DNA of 64,000 nt from positions 1-64,000 of the forward strand of contig DAOLIT010000008.1 of assembly GCA_035328405.1 (NCBI GenBank), read 5' to 3'. Within the stretch, counting starts at the first letter, position 1, and every line of letters starts with the position of its first letter. Shown here piece by piece: positions 18,785 through 27,482 of this stretch. Under the pieces are notes generated by a model. It did no database searches. It was not told the origin of the DNA and was given only the letters and a program-made list of their open reading frames with translations. This stretch comes from JAEUKA01 sp035328405. Its GTDB lineage: Bacteria > Myxococcota_A > Polyangia > Palsa-1104 > JAEUJZ01. The position numbers and the translations under genes were made by a program.

Positions 18785-18846
18785 CGGTCTCATGTCAGCA
18801 ATTTGCTTGGCTTGGTGGGCGAAACCGCGTGATAGAGTGAAAAACT

Positions 18847-21726
18847 GTGACACCGAAAGATGCTGAGCCTCGGGCGTGGTTGGTGCGCCGACCGCGCTTT
18901 CTTCGACGAGGCCGTCGGCTGGTTTTGTGGCTCTCTGCCTTTTGTCTTTTGACCCTCGCGTTTGTGGTGTTTGTGCCGCTGCTGGGGTCGTATCTGATTC
19001 GCCACATGGTCTTGCCTCGCGTCGAGCAGCGCGCGGGTCTTCGGATTACAGTGCAGGACATCATCTTACGTCCCAAGACCGTGCGTTTGGTCGGCGTGCG
19101 CTTGCATGTCCCAAGCAGCAATTCCGCAGGCACTTCCGTCGGGCATGGTCCCGCTGGTGTTTCTGTTCCCGTCCCCGAAAAAGCGCAAAACGCAGAGCCT
19201 GTCACCATCGCCGAAGTGCAGGTCGAATACACGCCCTGGCCGCTTTTCCTCGGACGAGTCGAGGTCCATCGCGTCGTCGCCCTCCGCCCGGTTTTGAAGT
19301 TTGTGCGCGGTGGTGACGATGACAACGTGACCCAACTTCTGTCTCGTCTCCGAAAAAGCGGCCCGAGTGGGCTTTCGGACCCGAACGCGCAAGCCCGCCT
19401 TCGTGGGCCCGAACAAGTGCTTGTTCGAGACGGAGAACTGTCGATTCGCGATGACCTGGGCGCATTCCGCGTCGGGTCACTCCAGGCCGATTTGCTCCGC
19501 AAAGGCTCAAACCATGTTGTCCTGACCGATGCGACGTTTGCACCGACCTCTGGCACCGTCGCCAAAGCCAAGAAATTCGAGGTCTTCTGGCAAAGCCCCG
19601 CTCGCTTTCTGCCCGACGGTCTTCCCGATGTTCATATCGAGGGGGCCGAATTTGCTCCCTGGCCCCGCTTGAGTCTGTCCGGCGTGTCCGGGACCATAAA
19701 ACCCGACTTGAAAGAGCCCCGCAAAGCCGTGATTGCGCTCTTTGGCGGTTACGGCGGCGTCGAGCAGAAATTGTGGGAGGCCAACGGCTGGGTTCTGACC
19801 GGTGCCGACTGGAAAAACGACGCACAGGGCGAACTTCACTTGCATGCCCAACGCTTTCGTCTGTCCCAACTCGAGCCGATTTTGAAGGACACGCCCGTCA
19901 TCGACGCCGACCGTACGGAAGTCGATGCGCGCATGGATCTTTCGTTTGCCGCGAATGTGTTGTCTGCAAAAGGCGAGTTTCGGATGGCACATCTCTCTCT
20001 TTTTGCGCCTCGCCTCGTCGCTGAGCCTGTCCGGGATTTTTCCTTTTCCGCCCAGGCAAACGGCCACGTTGATTTGAAAGCGCGCAAGATCAAACTCGAT
20101 GGTTTGAAGGTCAACTGGGATGGTGTCGAGGTCAATCTCGACGGAGAAGCCGAAGCACAACCCCGTGAACGCCGCCCCAGCGTCTTGCAGGCAGAGACCA
20201 ACGGAGCAAAACCAGGGGGCGCAGTGGCCGAGAGTTGGCGCGAAAAATGGCGCACCGTGTCTTTGCACTTCGCAATGCCCCCCATGTCTTGTCAGTCGCT
20301 TTTGCAGGCTTTGCCCCCCGCAGTGGTTCCCCGCATACGGGAATTTCAGTTGGATGGCACGTTTTCGACGGACATTCGGCTGTTTGTCGATTTTGCAAAG
20401 TTGCTCAAACTGCCTCCTCCCAAAGACCCCGATGGTTTGGATGAAGAGACCCCTTCTCCAGCCGTTGTTCTCAGCAAGAAAGCACAGGTTTCCGTCGGAA
20501 AAGCGCGCTCTCTACCTGCGGGAGTGCTGGCCACAAACGGCAAAGATCCCAAAGACGACCCCGTTCAAATTTCCGGTCAGGTTGGAATCGATGGATGCCG
20601 TGTGAAAGAAGCCCCCAAAGATCTCAACGTTGCCAAATTGCTGGGCTCCTTTACCCACACTGTTCAAGTCGAACCGGGGAAGGAATTGAGCTTCGTCATC
20701 GGTCCCGAAAATCCCGATTTTGTACCGTTCGATCAACTCTCCCCCTATCTCATCAACTCGATCATGACGACGGAAGATCACGCCTTTCTGCGTCATCGGG
20801 GGTTCATTGTTCCCGAGTTTCGATCCGCCCTCCAATCCAATTTGGAACGCGGATATTTCCGTTTGGGGGCTTCCTCGATCACCATGCAAATGGTCAAAAA
20901 CGTACTTCTGTCCCGTGAAAAAACGCTTTCCCGAAAGCTTCAGGAGTTGTTCTTGACTTGGTATATCGAGAACTATCTCACCGACGATCCGGTCATGATC
21001 AAGGCCCTGTCCAAAGGAATGACCGCGCAGCAGTATTTCGCAAAATTGGCCAAAGAAAAGCCTGCTCCTCCAAAGCCACCGGACAAGGAAACAGAGAACT
21101 GGCCTCCTTCCCGGTGGGCTGCCGAGCAGTCCTTTGCGGCCATCCGGGATGCGACTCCCATCAAGCGGCGGATTCTCGAAATCTACTTCAACGCGATTGA
21201 GTTTGGGCCCTACACGTTTGGAATCGGTCGCGCGGCGCGACATTACTTTGGAAAGGAGGCCAAGGATTTGACTCCCAGAGAAGCGGCCTTCTTCTCCTCT
21301 ATCCTTCCCAATCCCAAAAGACGCTACATCCAATACTGCAAAGGGGCAGCCGATGACGGATGGGAAAAGTACGTCGAACGAATTGTTCGCAGAGTCCATT
21401 CTCGTGGGCGCATGACCGACGAAGACTTGCAAGGTGCATTGGCCAACAAACTCGCATTCGATCGTCACGAAGCACTGCCCGAAAAGGAGTGCTTCCTTTT
21501 GGTTCAATACTTTTCGGAATTGCCTCCTCCGGGTGCGCCGCCGCCGCCTCCTCCTCCTCCCGGAACACCCGCCAAAGCCGTTCCTTCCTTGCCCCCTTGG
21601 GTGGAAATGCACCACGGAAAGTTGCGCTACGTAACGCCCAAAGAAACCGATCAGGAAGGCAACCCCCCGTCGCCTTCAAACCATCAACCCACACAAGCCA
21701 CGGAAAAAACAGCCGTTCCGTTTTGA
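18847..21726 (+). CDS. Fusion of an AsmA-like domain with a GT51 peptidoglycan glycosyltransferase
   Basis: 959 residues. A TM anchor (LWLSAFCLLTLAFVVFVPLL) is followed by about 550 residues resembling AsmA/DUF748 proteins (VEQRAGLRITVQDIILRPKT, ARMDLSFAANVLSAKGEFRM). After residue ~620 a GT51 domain begins: TTEDHAFLRHRG with the catalytic Glu, GASSITMQMVKNVLLS, RKLQELFLTWYIE, and RRILEIYFNAIEFGPYTFGI. GT51 enzymes polymerise lipid II in the periplasm. About 50 extra residues, rich in Pro and Lys, separate the second and third motifs, where other GT51 enzymes run on directly. There is no transpeptidase domain; the tail is a PPPPPPP run. The start GTG has only a weak GAGTG. The phoH gene follows by 7 bp. 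Confidence 0.85.
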   Translation: MTPKDAEPRAWLVRRPRFLRRGRRLVLWLSAFCLLTLAFVVFVPLLGSYLIRHMVLPRVEQRAGLRITVQDIILRPKTVRLVGVRLHVPSSNSAGTSVGHGPAGVSVPVPEKAQNAEPVTIAEVQVEYTPWPLFLGRVEVHRVVALRPVLKFVRGGDDDNVTQLLSRLRKSGPSGLSDPNAQARLRGPEQVLVRDGELSIRDDLGAFRVGSLQADLLRKGSNHVVLTDATFAPTSGTVAKAKKFEVFWQSPARFLPDGLPDVHIEGAEFAPWPRLSLSGVSGTIKPDLKEPRKAVIALFGGYGGVEQKLWEANGWVLTGADWKNDAQGELHLHAQRFRLSQLEPILKDTPVIDADRTEVDARMDLSFAANVLSAKGEFRMAHLSLFAPRLVAEPVRDFSFSAQANGHVDLKARKIKLDGLKVNWDGVEVNLDGEAEAQPRERRPSVLQAETNGAKPGGAVAESWREKWRTVSLHFAMPPMSCQSLLQALPPAVVPRIREFQLDGTFSTDIRLFVDFAKLLKLPPPKDPDGLDEETPSPAVVLSKKAQVSVGKARSLPAGVLATNGKDPKDDPVQISGQVGIDGCRVKEAPKDLNVAKLLGSFTHTVQVEPGKELSFVIGPENPDFVPFDQLSPYLINSIMTTEDHAFLRHRGFIVPEFRSALQSNLERGYFRLGASSITMQMVKNVLLSREKTLSRKLQELFLTWYIENYLTDDPVMIKALSKGMTAQQYFAKLAKEKPAPPKPPDKETENWPPSRWAAEQSFAAIRDATPIKRRILEIYFNAIEFGPYTFGIGRAARHYFGKEAKDLTPREAAFFSSILPNPKRRYIQYCKGAADDGWEKYVERIVRRVHSRGRMTDEDLQGALANKLAFDRHEALPEKECFLLVQYFSELPPPGAPPPPPPPPGTPAKAVPSLPPWVEMHHGKLRYVTPKETDQEGNPPSPSNHQPTQATEKTAVPF

Positions 21727-21733
21727 GATAGAT

Positions 21734-23086
21734 ATGTCGCAACAAAAGACCTTCATTTTGGACACCAACGTTCTCCTCCACGATCCGCAATCGATGTTTC
21801 AGTTTGCAGACAACATCGTTGTAATCCCAATCATCGTCTTGGAAGAGATCGATCAATTCAAAAAGGAATTGTCTGATCGCGGGCGCTCTGCACGAGAGGT
21901 CTGTCGCCGTTTGGATGAACTCAGGAAAAAGGGGCACCGTTTGGCTGAGGGTGTCACGCTTCCGTCGGGGGGCACGCTCCGTGTGGTTTTGGGGGCCCAC
22001 CAAGCGCCTGCCGTTTTGCGCAATTCCCACAGTGCGGACAACATGATTTTGGGTGTCGCGCTGGAAGCCGCAAAGGACTCTGCAAGCCGCGTCATTTTGG
22101 TCACAAAAGATGTCAATTTGCGCATCCGTGCTGATGCGTTGGGCCTGATCGCGGAAGACTACGATGTTGAACAGATTTCCATCGAGGAATTGTATTCCGG
22201 TCATCTGGAACTTCTGGTCAGCGGCGCGGCCATCGCCTCCTTTTACCAAGATGGGAAGATCACCCTTGAAGCACTCCGCGCCCAAACAGAGAACTTTCCC
22301 TCCCAGGCTTTCAACAATGAATACGTACTCCTCCGCAATCGAGAAGGAGGTTCCCAAACGGCACTGGGCAGGCTCGATTTTGCGCAGGGTGTTTTGCATC
22401 CGATTCGCAAACTTCGCGAAGGATGTTGGGGAATAAGACCCCGCAACAAGGAACAACATTTTGCGCTCGACTTGTTGCTCAACGACGACATCAAGTTGGT
22501 ATCTCTCGTCGGAAAAGCCGGAACGGGAAAGACGCTCCTGGCCATCGCAGCGGGTTTGCAAAAAGTGGCCGAGGAAAAGGTTTTTCACAAACTCCTCGTG
22601 TCCCGTCCGATCTTCCCCCTTGGAAGGGACATCGGTTATCTGCCCGGAACGGTCGAAGAAAAACTAAATCCGTGGATGCAGCCCATTTACGACAATGTGG
22701 AATTTCTGCTGGGCCTCAGCGGAACGAACGGAAAGGAACGTCGGCATGCCCAGTCGCATCAGGATCTGGTGGATATGGGTTTCTTGGCCATCGAGCCCCT
22801 GACCTATATCCGGGGGCGTTCGATTCCCAACCAGTACATGATTGTCGATGAAGCACAGAATCTGACTCCGCACGAGGTCAAGACGATCATCACTCGCGTC
22901 GGAGAAAACACGAAAGTGGTTTTGACAGGAGACCCCTATCAAATCGACAACCCCTATGTGGACGCCACGAACAACGGGCTTACCACCGTCGTCGAGCGTT
23001 TCAAGGGCCACGCCATCGCAGGAAGTGTGTCACTCATGAAGGGTGAACGCTCAACCTTGGCAGAACTCGCCGCCAACTTGCTCTGA
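21734..23086 (+). CDS. PhoH-family ATPase with N-terminal PIN domain
   Basis: 450 residues in the PIN-PhoH (YlaK-like) arrangement. The PIN nuclease domain fills residues 1-150 with acidic residues in FILDTNVLLHDP, LEEIDQFK and LVTKDVNLRIRA. The PhoH ATPase follows with Walker A GKAGTGKTLLA and Walker B YMIVDEAQNLTPHE. Members are thought to be RNA-directed helicase/nuclease enzymes, with links to toxin-antitoxin or RNA decay activity. It is seven bases downstream of the AsmA/GT51 gene and likely cotranscribed with it. Its end faces the fur-like gene, and a copy of the metal-regulon palindrome (23098-23114) lies between the two stops. Confidence 0.92.
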   Translation: MSQQKTFILDTNVLLHDPQSMFQFADNIVVIPIIVLEEIDQFKKELSDRGRSAREVCRRLDELRKKGHRLAEGVTLPSGGTLRVVLGAHQAPAVLRNSHSADNMILGVALEAAKDSASRVILVTKDVNLRIRADALGLIAEDYDVEQISIEELYSGHLELLVSGAAIASFYQDGKITLEALRAQTENFPSQAFNNEYVLLRNREGGSQTALGRLDFAQGVLHPIRKLREGCWGIRPRNKEQHFALDLLLNDDIKLVSLVGKAGTGKTLLAIAAGLQKVAEEKVFHKLLVSRPIFPLGRDIGYLPGTVEEKLNPWMQPIYDNVEFLLGLSGTNGKERRHAQSHQDLVDMGFLAIEPLTYIRGRSIPNQYMIVDEAQNLTPHEVKTIITRVGENTKVVLTGDPYQIDNPYVDATNNGLTTVVERFKGHAIAGSVSLMKGERSTLAELAANLL

Positions 23087-23097
23087 CCTGGATTCAA

Positions 23098-23114
23098 ATG
23101 CAACTCCTTTGCAT
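23098..23114. promoter_or_regulatory. Fur-box-like palindrome, copy 1 (phoH/fur-like 3' junction)
   Basis: ATGCAACTCCTTTGCAT, differing at one base from the copy at 49410 and at two bases from the perfect palindrome at 23769. Its position between two convergent stop codons is not that of a promoter operator. It could be a weak hairpin, an operator for an unseen small RNA, or a leftover site. Confidence 0.55.
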
Positions 23115-23124
23115 ATGAGGCAAC

Positions 23125-23766
23125 TTAGGAATCTTCCCCCGCTAGCGTTCTCGATCGCGATGCCTTCCCCTTTTGACACTTGGGACATCGCCCCAGCAGG
23201 TACAACCTGGCCTCGTCAATCGCGTATCCACCGACCTGGGTGGGGATCATCAGCGTGGGCAACACGCCTTGTTCCAAGCATTCCAGCGCACCGCACACGC
23301 GGCATTGAAGATGCGGATGATCCACGCGACATCCTTCGCATGCGTGGACTTCAAAACGGCGACTCCCATCGATCGTACTGACTTGTTGGGCAATCTGGTT
23401 CTCGACGAGTGTGGTCAGCGTCCGGTACACCGTCACTTGATCCAAACCGTGTGGAGACAGATCCTCCAACAATTCCTGGGCAGTGGACGGTTTGTGTCGA
23501 TCCAAAAGAGACCTCAGCACCAGCAAACGACACTCTGTGACTTTCAAACCTTGCGTTCGGAGCAGTGTCTCGGCGCGTTCAGAATGGCTGTGAGAGTGAG
23601 CCTTCTTTGAGAGGACCTTTCGACGCTGCGTGGATTTTGCAACCGGCTTTCCATTCATGGCACACATGCTGACATGAAACCCCCACTCTTCGGAAGCGAT
23701 ATTCCAAACGGACGCGGGGTTCTTCGCACTTCCTCTGTTATCCTCGTCCTTGAGTCCTCTCGTCAT
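23125..23766 (-). CDS. Fur-family metal-responsive transcriptional regulator (Fur/Zur type)
   Basis: Up to 213 residues. The core is a Fur fold: winged helix with LLVLRSLLDRHKPSTAQELL and GLDQVTVYRTLTTLVENQIA, then the dimer domain with FEVHACEGC, HPHLQCRVCGALECLE and CPKC. The two CxxC pairs match the structural zinc site of the family. An N-terminal extension includes HSHSHS, a possible extra metal ligand. Fur proteins bind DNA when loaded with metal and repress uptake genes. Two 17-bp palindromes lie directly upstream, one only two bases from ATG 23766, so autoregulation is expected. That closeness and the lack of a Shine-Dalgarno make the start uncertain; ATG 23667 would give 180 residues. 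The metal cannot be read from sequence. Confidence 0.88.
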   Translation of the reverse strand: MTRGLKDEDNRGSAKNPASVWNIASEEWGFHVSMCAMNGKPVAKSTQRRKVLSKKAHSHSHSERAETLLRTQGLKVTECRLLVLRSLLDRHKPSTAQELLEDLSPHGLDQVTVYRTLTTLVENQIAQQVSTIDGSRRFEVHACEGCRVDHPHLQCRVCGALECLEQGVLPTLMIPTQVGGYAIDEARLYLLGRCPKCQKGKASRSRTLAGEDS

Positions 23767-23768
23767 AG

Positions 23769-23785
23769 ATGCAAATCATTTGCAT
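23769..23785. promoter_or_regulatory. Fur-box-like palindrome, copy 2 (fur-like promoter)
   Basis: ATGCAAATCATTTGCAT, a perfect palindrome around the central C; with the flanking bases it extends to 19 bp (23768-23786). Arms of seven with one spacer base in the core (TGCAAAT-C-ATTTGCA) have the 7-1-7 form usual for Fur-superfamily operators. It lies just ahead of the fur-like gene. Confidence 0.75.
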
Positions 23786-23805
23786 CTAGAAAGCACCCCA
23801 TTATA

Positions 23806-23822
23806 ATGCAGATCGCTTGCAT
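23806..23822. promoter_or_regulatory. Fur-box-like palindrome, copy 3 (fur-like promoter)
   Basis: ATGCAGATCGCTTGCAT, sharing 14 of 17 bases with the perfect copy 37 bp away. The pair could bind two dimers at the fur-like promoter. Confidence 0.65.
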
Positions 23823-23936
23823 TTGAGACCTGGCTGTGGGATCGATTTTGGCGAGATTCGGTTGAAGAAATCGATTTTGCCCGACGGAAAAACCAAGAAG
23901 AGTCGAGGCACAGGTTTTCGGTAACAGGTCTACTAC

Positions 23937-23953
23937 ATGCAAGACAATTGCAA
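23937..23953. promoter_or_regulatory. Fur-box-like palindrome, copy 4 (upstream of the TonB cluster)
   Basis: ATGCAAGACAATTGCAA, sharing 13 of 17 bases with the perfect copy, 52 bp before the start of the first lipoprotein gene. This is a good position for a repressor site over the promoter of the lipoprotein-receptor-lipoprotein operon. Confidence 0.55.
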
Positions 23954-24005
23954 CTACGACCCCCTAAAGGGACATGCTTTTGATCAATGAAGAAAGGAAA
24001 CTGCG

Positions 24006-25166
24006 ATGAATTTTCGGACTACAGAGAAGCTCGCTTTTGTCTTCCTTTTGGCAAGCGGGATTGGGTGCGGAGAGGTGACGAGCAATCCAAAAGGAGGAGT
24101 GATCCAGTTCACAGCCTCGGGAGAATCGCTGGCCCTCGGTGGATATGGATTCCCTCCGGCAGGGGATTCGCCCGCTTTCGTCGATGGGTGGGAGGTCCAT
24201 TTCGAGTCTCTGCTTGTTACTTTCGACTACATCCATCTCTCTGAAAACCCAGACAAAGCTCCGACCGATCAGAGTCAAACAGACAACAAAGTCGCGCAGG
24301 CCGCAGGTCCATGGGCAGTGGATCTGCACAAAGGGGGGCCTCTGCTTGGAAAAGGGGGGAGCGATGAACAGGCACTTCCGATTGAACTGGTCACGTCGCA
24401 GAATTTGCGAGGAGAAGAGCCCTTTGATTCAACCAAGCGGTATGCGTTTGGGTTCGACATCGTTCCGGCCAGTCCCGCCGCGAAAAAACTGAATCTCGAC
24501 GCAGCGGGAGAAGCCAACTACGCAACGATGGCAAAAAACGGCTGGACCGTCATGTATGTGGGCACGGCGACCTGGAAAGGAACCAGTTGTACGTCCACGA
24601 ATCCGGCCTATGATTTTTCGGCTTATCCCAAAGTCGTGAAGTTTCGTTTCGGGTTTCGTTCACCGACGACATACATCAATTGTCAGAATCCCGATACGGC
24701 CCCCGCACGGCCCTTTTCTGGCGAAGAATATCAACGGGGTGTCCAGGTGAAGACGAATGCGACCACCATCGCGCAAGCCACGGTTCACACAGATCACCCC
24801 TTTTGGGAAAGCAGCGAGCATGATGCTCCTGCCCACTTCGATCCATTTGCGGCGTATGCACAAAAAGATGCGTTCGGGGACCTCGTTGTGACGCTTGAGG
24901 ACGTAAAAGGGGTGAACTTCACGGCATTCAAAGACCGCTCTGGGAAGCCCATCCCGTGGCGATCGTGCGTGCCTACGTATACGCCCCCGAACACCTCCCA
25001 AACGATGGGTTTTGATTCGCAAGGAATCCCATACAATCCGGTTGGCAATCCTGCGGATTCCCTTCGTGATTTCTATGACTACGTGACCTACAACCAAAGT
25101 ACACAGGGGCACTTGAATGCAGACGGAATTTGCGCACCCAAACGCAATTTTCCATCTCCAAAGTAG
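24006..25166 (+). CDS. Lipoprotein of a putative metal-regulated TonB cluster
   Basis: 386 residues. A lipoprotein signal ends with the lipobox ASGIGC. The mature protein opens with a beta segment, VDGWEVHFESLLVTFDYIHL, of the same pattern as the lipoprotein encoded after the receptor. Four cysteines and a His/Asp-rich stretch, TVHTDHPFWESSEHDAPAHF, could bind a metal. The start has AAAGGA at good distance. It is the first gene of an operon with a TonB-dependent receptor and a second lipoprotein; a Fur-type palindrome lies upstream. The role is probably substrate capture at the outer membrane (inference). I know of no named family. Confidence 0.75.
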   Translation: MNFRTTEKLAFVFLLASGIGCGEVTSNPKGGVIQFTASGESLALGGYGFPPAGDSPAFVDGWEVHFESLLVTFDYIHLSENPDKAPTDQSQTDNKVAQAAGPWAVDLHKGGPLLGKGGSDEQALPIELVTSQNLRGEEPFDSTKRYAFGFDIVPASPAAKKLNLDAAGEANYATMAKNGWTVMYVGTATWKGTSCTSTNPAYDFSAYPKVVKFRFGFRSPTTYINCQNPDTAPARPFSGEEYQRGVQVKTNATTIAQATVHTDHPFWESSEHDAPAHFDPFAAYAQKDAFGDLVVTLEDVKGVNFTAFKDRSGKPIPWRSCVPTYTPPNTSQTMGFDSQGIPYNPVGNPADSLRDFYDYVTYNQSTQGHLNADGICAPKRNFPSPK

Positions 25167-25190
25167 TCTCCCTTGTTTCCGAGTCGTTTG

Positions 25191-27482
25191 ATGGGAAAGT
25201 CCTACGTATTGGTGTGGTCGTTTTTCTGTTTGGTTCTCTGTGTTCCGAAGCAAGCTGTGTCTGAAACGGGCAATGGGGACGAAAAGACCGTTGCGCAGAC
25301 TCATAACACTGCGTCATCCAGGAGGGAGTCCGAAAGCAAGGAATCAAAGGAAACAAAGGAAATAACGGAAGCAGAGAAGAAAAAAGGGGGTGCATTTGAG
25401 GTGGCGGTCAGCGCGAAAAGACAGCCTCCTCCTTCTCGGGGGGCAGCGGACTATCATGTGGATGTTGGGGCACTTGGGAATGTTCCGCGAAAGAATGCGG
25501 CAGAACTTCTGAAATTGGTTCCGGGCATTCTTTTGACCAATGATGGGAGTGAAGCACATGCGGATCAGGTGTTCTTGCGGGGGTTTGATGCTCGGGAAGG
25601 ACAAGACATCGAATTTACCGTCGGTGGCGTTCCGATCAATGAGAGTGGAAATCTGCATGGGAACGGCTATTCCGATACGCATTTTCTGATCCCGGAAGTG
25701 GTTGCTACGTTGCGCGTTCTGGAAGGACCGTTTGATCCTCGGCAGGGCAATTATGGAGTGGCTGGGAGTGCGGATTATGAGATGGGTCTTTCGCAAAGGG
25801 GAATCACGACCAAGTTTCTGGCAGGTTCCTATGGGACTTTTCGGGGACTCCTTTTGTGGGGTCCGCACGGCGCAAGAGACGGAACGTTTGCAGGGGTCGA
25901 GCTGTACCAAACCGCCGGTTTCGGACAGAATCGAGATGGTCGGCGAGCGTCGGTGGTCGCGCAATATGAAGGCCGTACGGAGAACCACTTGTATCGGATT
26001 ACTGCACAGGCCTACATCGCGAGTTTTCACAGCGCGGGCGTGATTGCAGAAGAAGATTTTTTGGCCGGTCGGATCGGTTTCTTTGATACGTATGATGCGA
26101 CACAGGGGGCAGATACGGGGCGGTATTCGATCAGCGGGATGCTGGAGTCTCGCGTTGGGAAACTGGTGGTTCGGAATCAGGTATATGCGATCGCTCGACC
26201 GTGGACGCTGCGGGAAAACTACACAGGTTTTTTGCTGGACACCCAAGAGCCGACACAGGCTCCGCATGGGCAACGGGGCGATCAAATCCAGGTGGCAAGC
26301 ATGGCCGCGATCGTCGGTGCGCACGGCTTTGCTCGACTTTCAGGGGAGATTCTGAAACGGAAGCAGGAAGTCGAAGTGGGGTACTATGCACGGGGCGATT
26401 TTGTCCACTCCACACAACACAGAATCGAAGCGGCCACGCAGGTTCCGTATCATACAGAGGCCGATCTGGAATCGAAACTGGGCGATGTGGGACTGTATGC
26501 AGATCTCAACCTGCGTTTTTTGGAGTGGCTTGCGTTGCGGGGCGGAGTGCGGGCGGATTTGTTCACTTATGACGTATTGGATTTGTGTGCAGCGAAATCT
26601 GTTTCGCATCCCTCAAAGACGAATCCTCCTTTGGATGTGTCTTGTTTGAATCAGCAGGATTTTGGAAAATACAGAGAGCCATTTCAGCGATCAACGACGA
26701 CGGGAATGGCGGTTCTGCCGCGCATGTCTTTGGTGCTGGGTCCTTTGTACGGTGTGTCCGCCTCTGTGAGTTACGGACAGGGTGTTCGATCGATCGATCC
26801 AATCTACATCACACAGGATGCCAAGACGCCGTTTGCGAACGCGGAATCGGTGGATGCAGGGCTGTCCTTTGCAAAGGAAATTGGGCCTTTGGCGGTGAGT
26901 GCAAGGACGGCGATTTTCCGCACGAAAGTGGATCGGGATTTGATCTTTTCGCAAACAGCAGGACGGAATGTGCTGAGCAGTGGAACGACGCGCATGGGAA
27001 ATGCGAGCGCGGCTCGGGTGACGGGTTCGTTTTTCGATGTGGCAGCCAATCTGACGTATGTTCGCGCGAATTTCGACGATACGGGGTTGCTGATTCCGTA
27101 TGTTCCAGAATGGGTGTTTCGCTTCGATGGATCTCTGTTTGGGGAACTCCCCTATGACAAACTGCGCATTTTTGGGAAGGCGTTTCGGGGGACGTTGGCG
27201 CTGGGGGCAACGTATGTTTCACCGCGACCTCTGCCATTTGGGGAACGCTCGAATCCAATCGCGGTGGTAGACCTGCACGCGACGGTGGGAATCTGGTTGT
27301 TCGATGTGGGTTTTGTGGCAACGAACCTGTCGGATGCGCAGTATCGTTTGGGAGAGTACAACTACGCTTCGGACTTCCGAAATCAGGCATTCCCAACGCT
27401 GGTTCCGATGCGGCATTTCAGCGCGGGGAGTCCCAGACAGTTGTTTTTCACGCTGTCGATCAACTTGGGAGGTGGCAAGTGA
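25191..27482 (+). CDS. TonB-dependent outer-membrane receptor
   Basis: 763 residues. A signal peptide (MGKSYVLVWSFFCLVLCVPK) leads to an acidic, Glu/Lys-rich stretch, then a plug domain: NAAELLKLVPGILLTNDGSE, DQVFLRGFDAREG, and VLEGPFDPRQGNYGVAGSAD. The remaining ~550 residues show the alternating pattern of a 22-strand barrel, closing with the aromatic-poor LFFTLSINLGGGK. Such receptors import metal chelates, cobalamin or other scarce nutrients using TonB energy. Here the fur-like gene and palindromes point to a metal. ATG 25191 is preferred over the frame start at 25173, giving a clean signal peptide. The last four bases overlap the next gene (GTGA). Confidence 0.9.
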   Translation: MGKSYVLVWSFFCLVLCVPKQAVSETGNGDEKTVAQTHNTASSRRESESKESKETKEITEAEKKKGGAFEVAVSAKRQPPPSRGAADYHVDVGALGNVPRKNAAELLKLVPGILLTNDGSEAHADQVFLRGFDAREGQDIEFTVGGVPINESGNLHGNGYSDTHFLIPEVVATLRVLEGPFDPRQGNYGVAGSADYEMGLSQRGITTKFLAGSYGTFRGLLLWGPHGARDGTFAGVELYQTAGFGQNRDGRRASVVAQYEGRTENHLYRITAQAYIASFHSAGVIAEEDFLAGRIGFFDTYDATQGADTGRYSISGMLESRVGKLVVRNQVYAIARPWTLRENYTGFLLDTQEPTQAPHGQRGDQIQVASMAAIVGAHGFARLSGEILKRKQEVEVGYYARGDFVHSTQHRIEAATQVPYHTEADLESKLGDVGLYADLNLRFLEWLALRGGVRADLFTYDVLDLCAAKSVSHPSKTNPPLDVSCLNQQDFGKYREPFQRSTTTGMAVLPRMSLVLGPLYGVSASVSYGQGVRSIDPIYITQDAKTPFANAESVDAGLSFAKEIGPLAVSARTAIFRTKVDRDLIFSQTAGRNVLSSGTTRMGNASAARVTGSFFDVAANLTYVRANFDDTGLLIPYVPEWVFRFDGSLFGELPYDKLRIFGKAFRGTLALGATYVSPRPLPFGERSNPIAVVDLHATVGIWLFDVGFVATNLSDAQYRLGEYNYASDFRNQAFPTLVPMRHFSAGSPRQLFFTLSINLGGGK

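Noticed and set aside
23937..23953. Treating copy 4 as equally strong as the other palindromes
   Set aside because: It differs at four of 17 positions; kept as a site because of its place, but with lower confidence.
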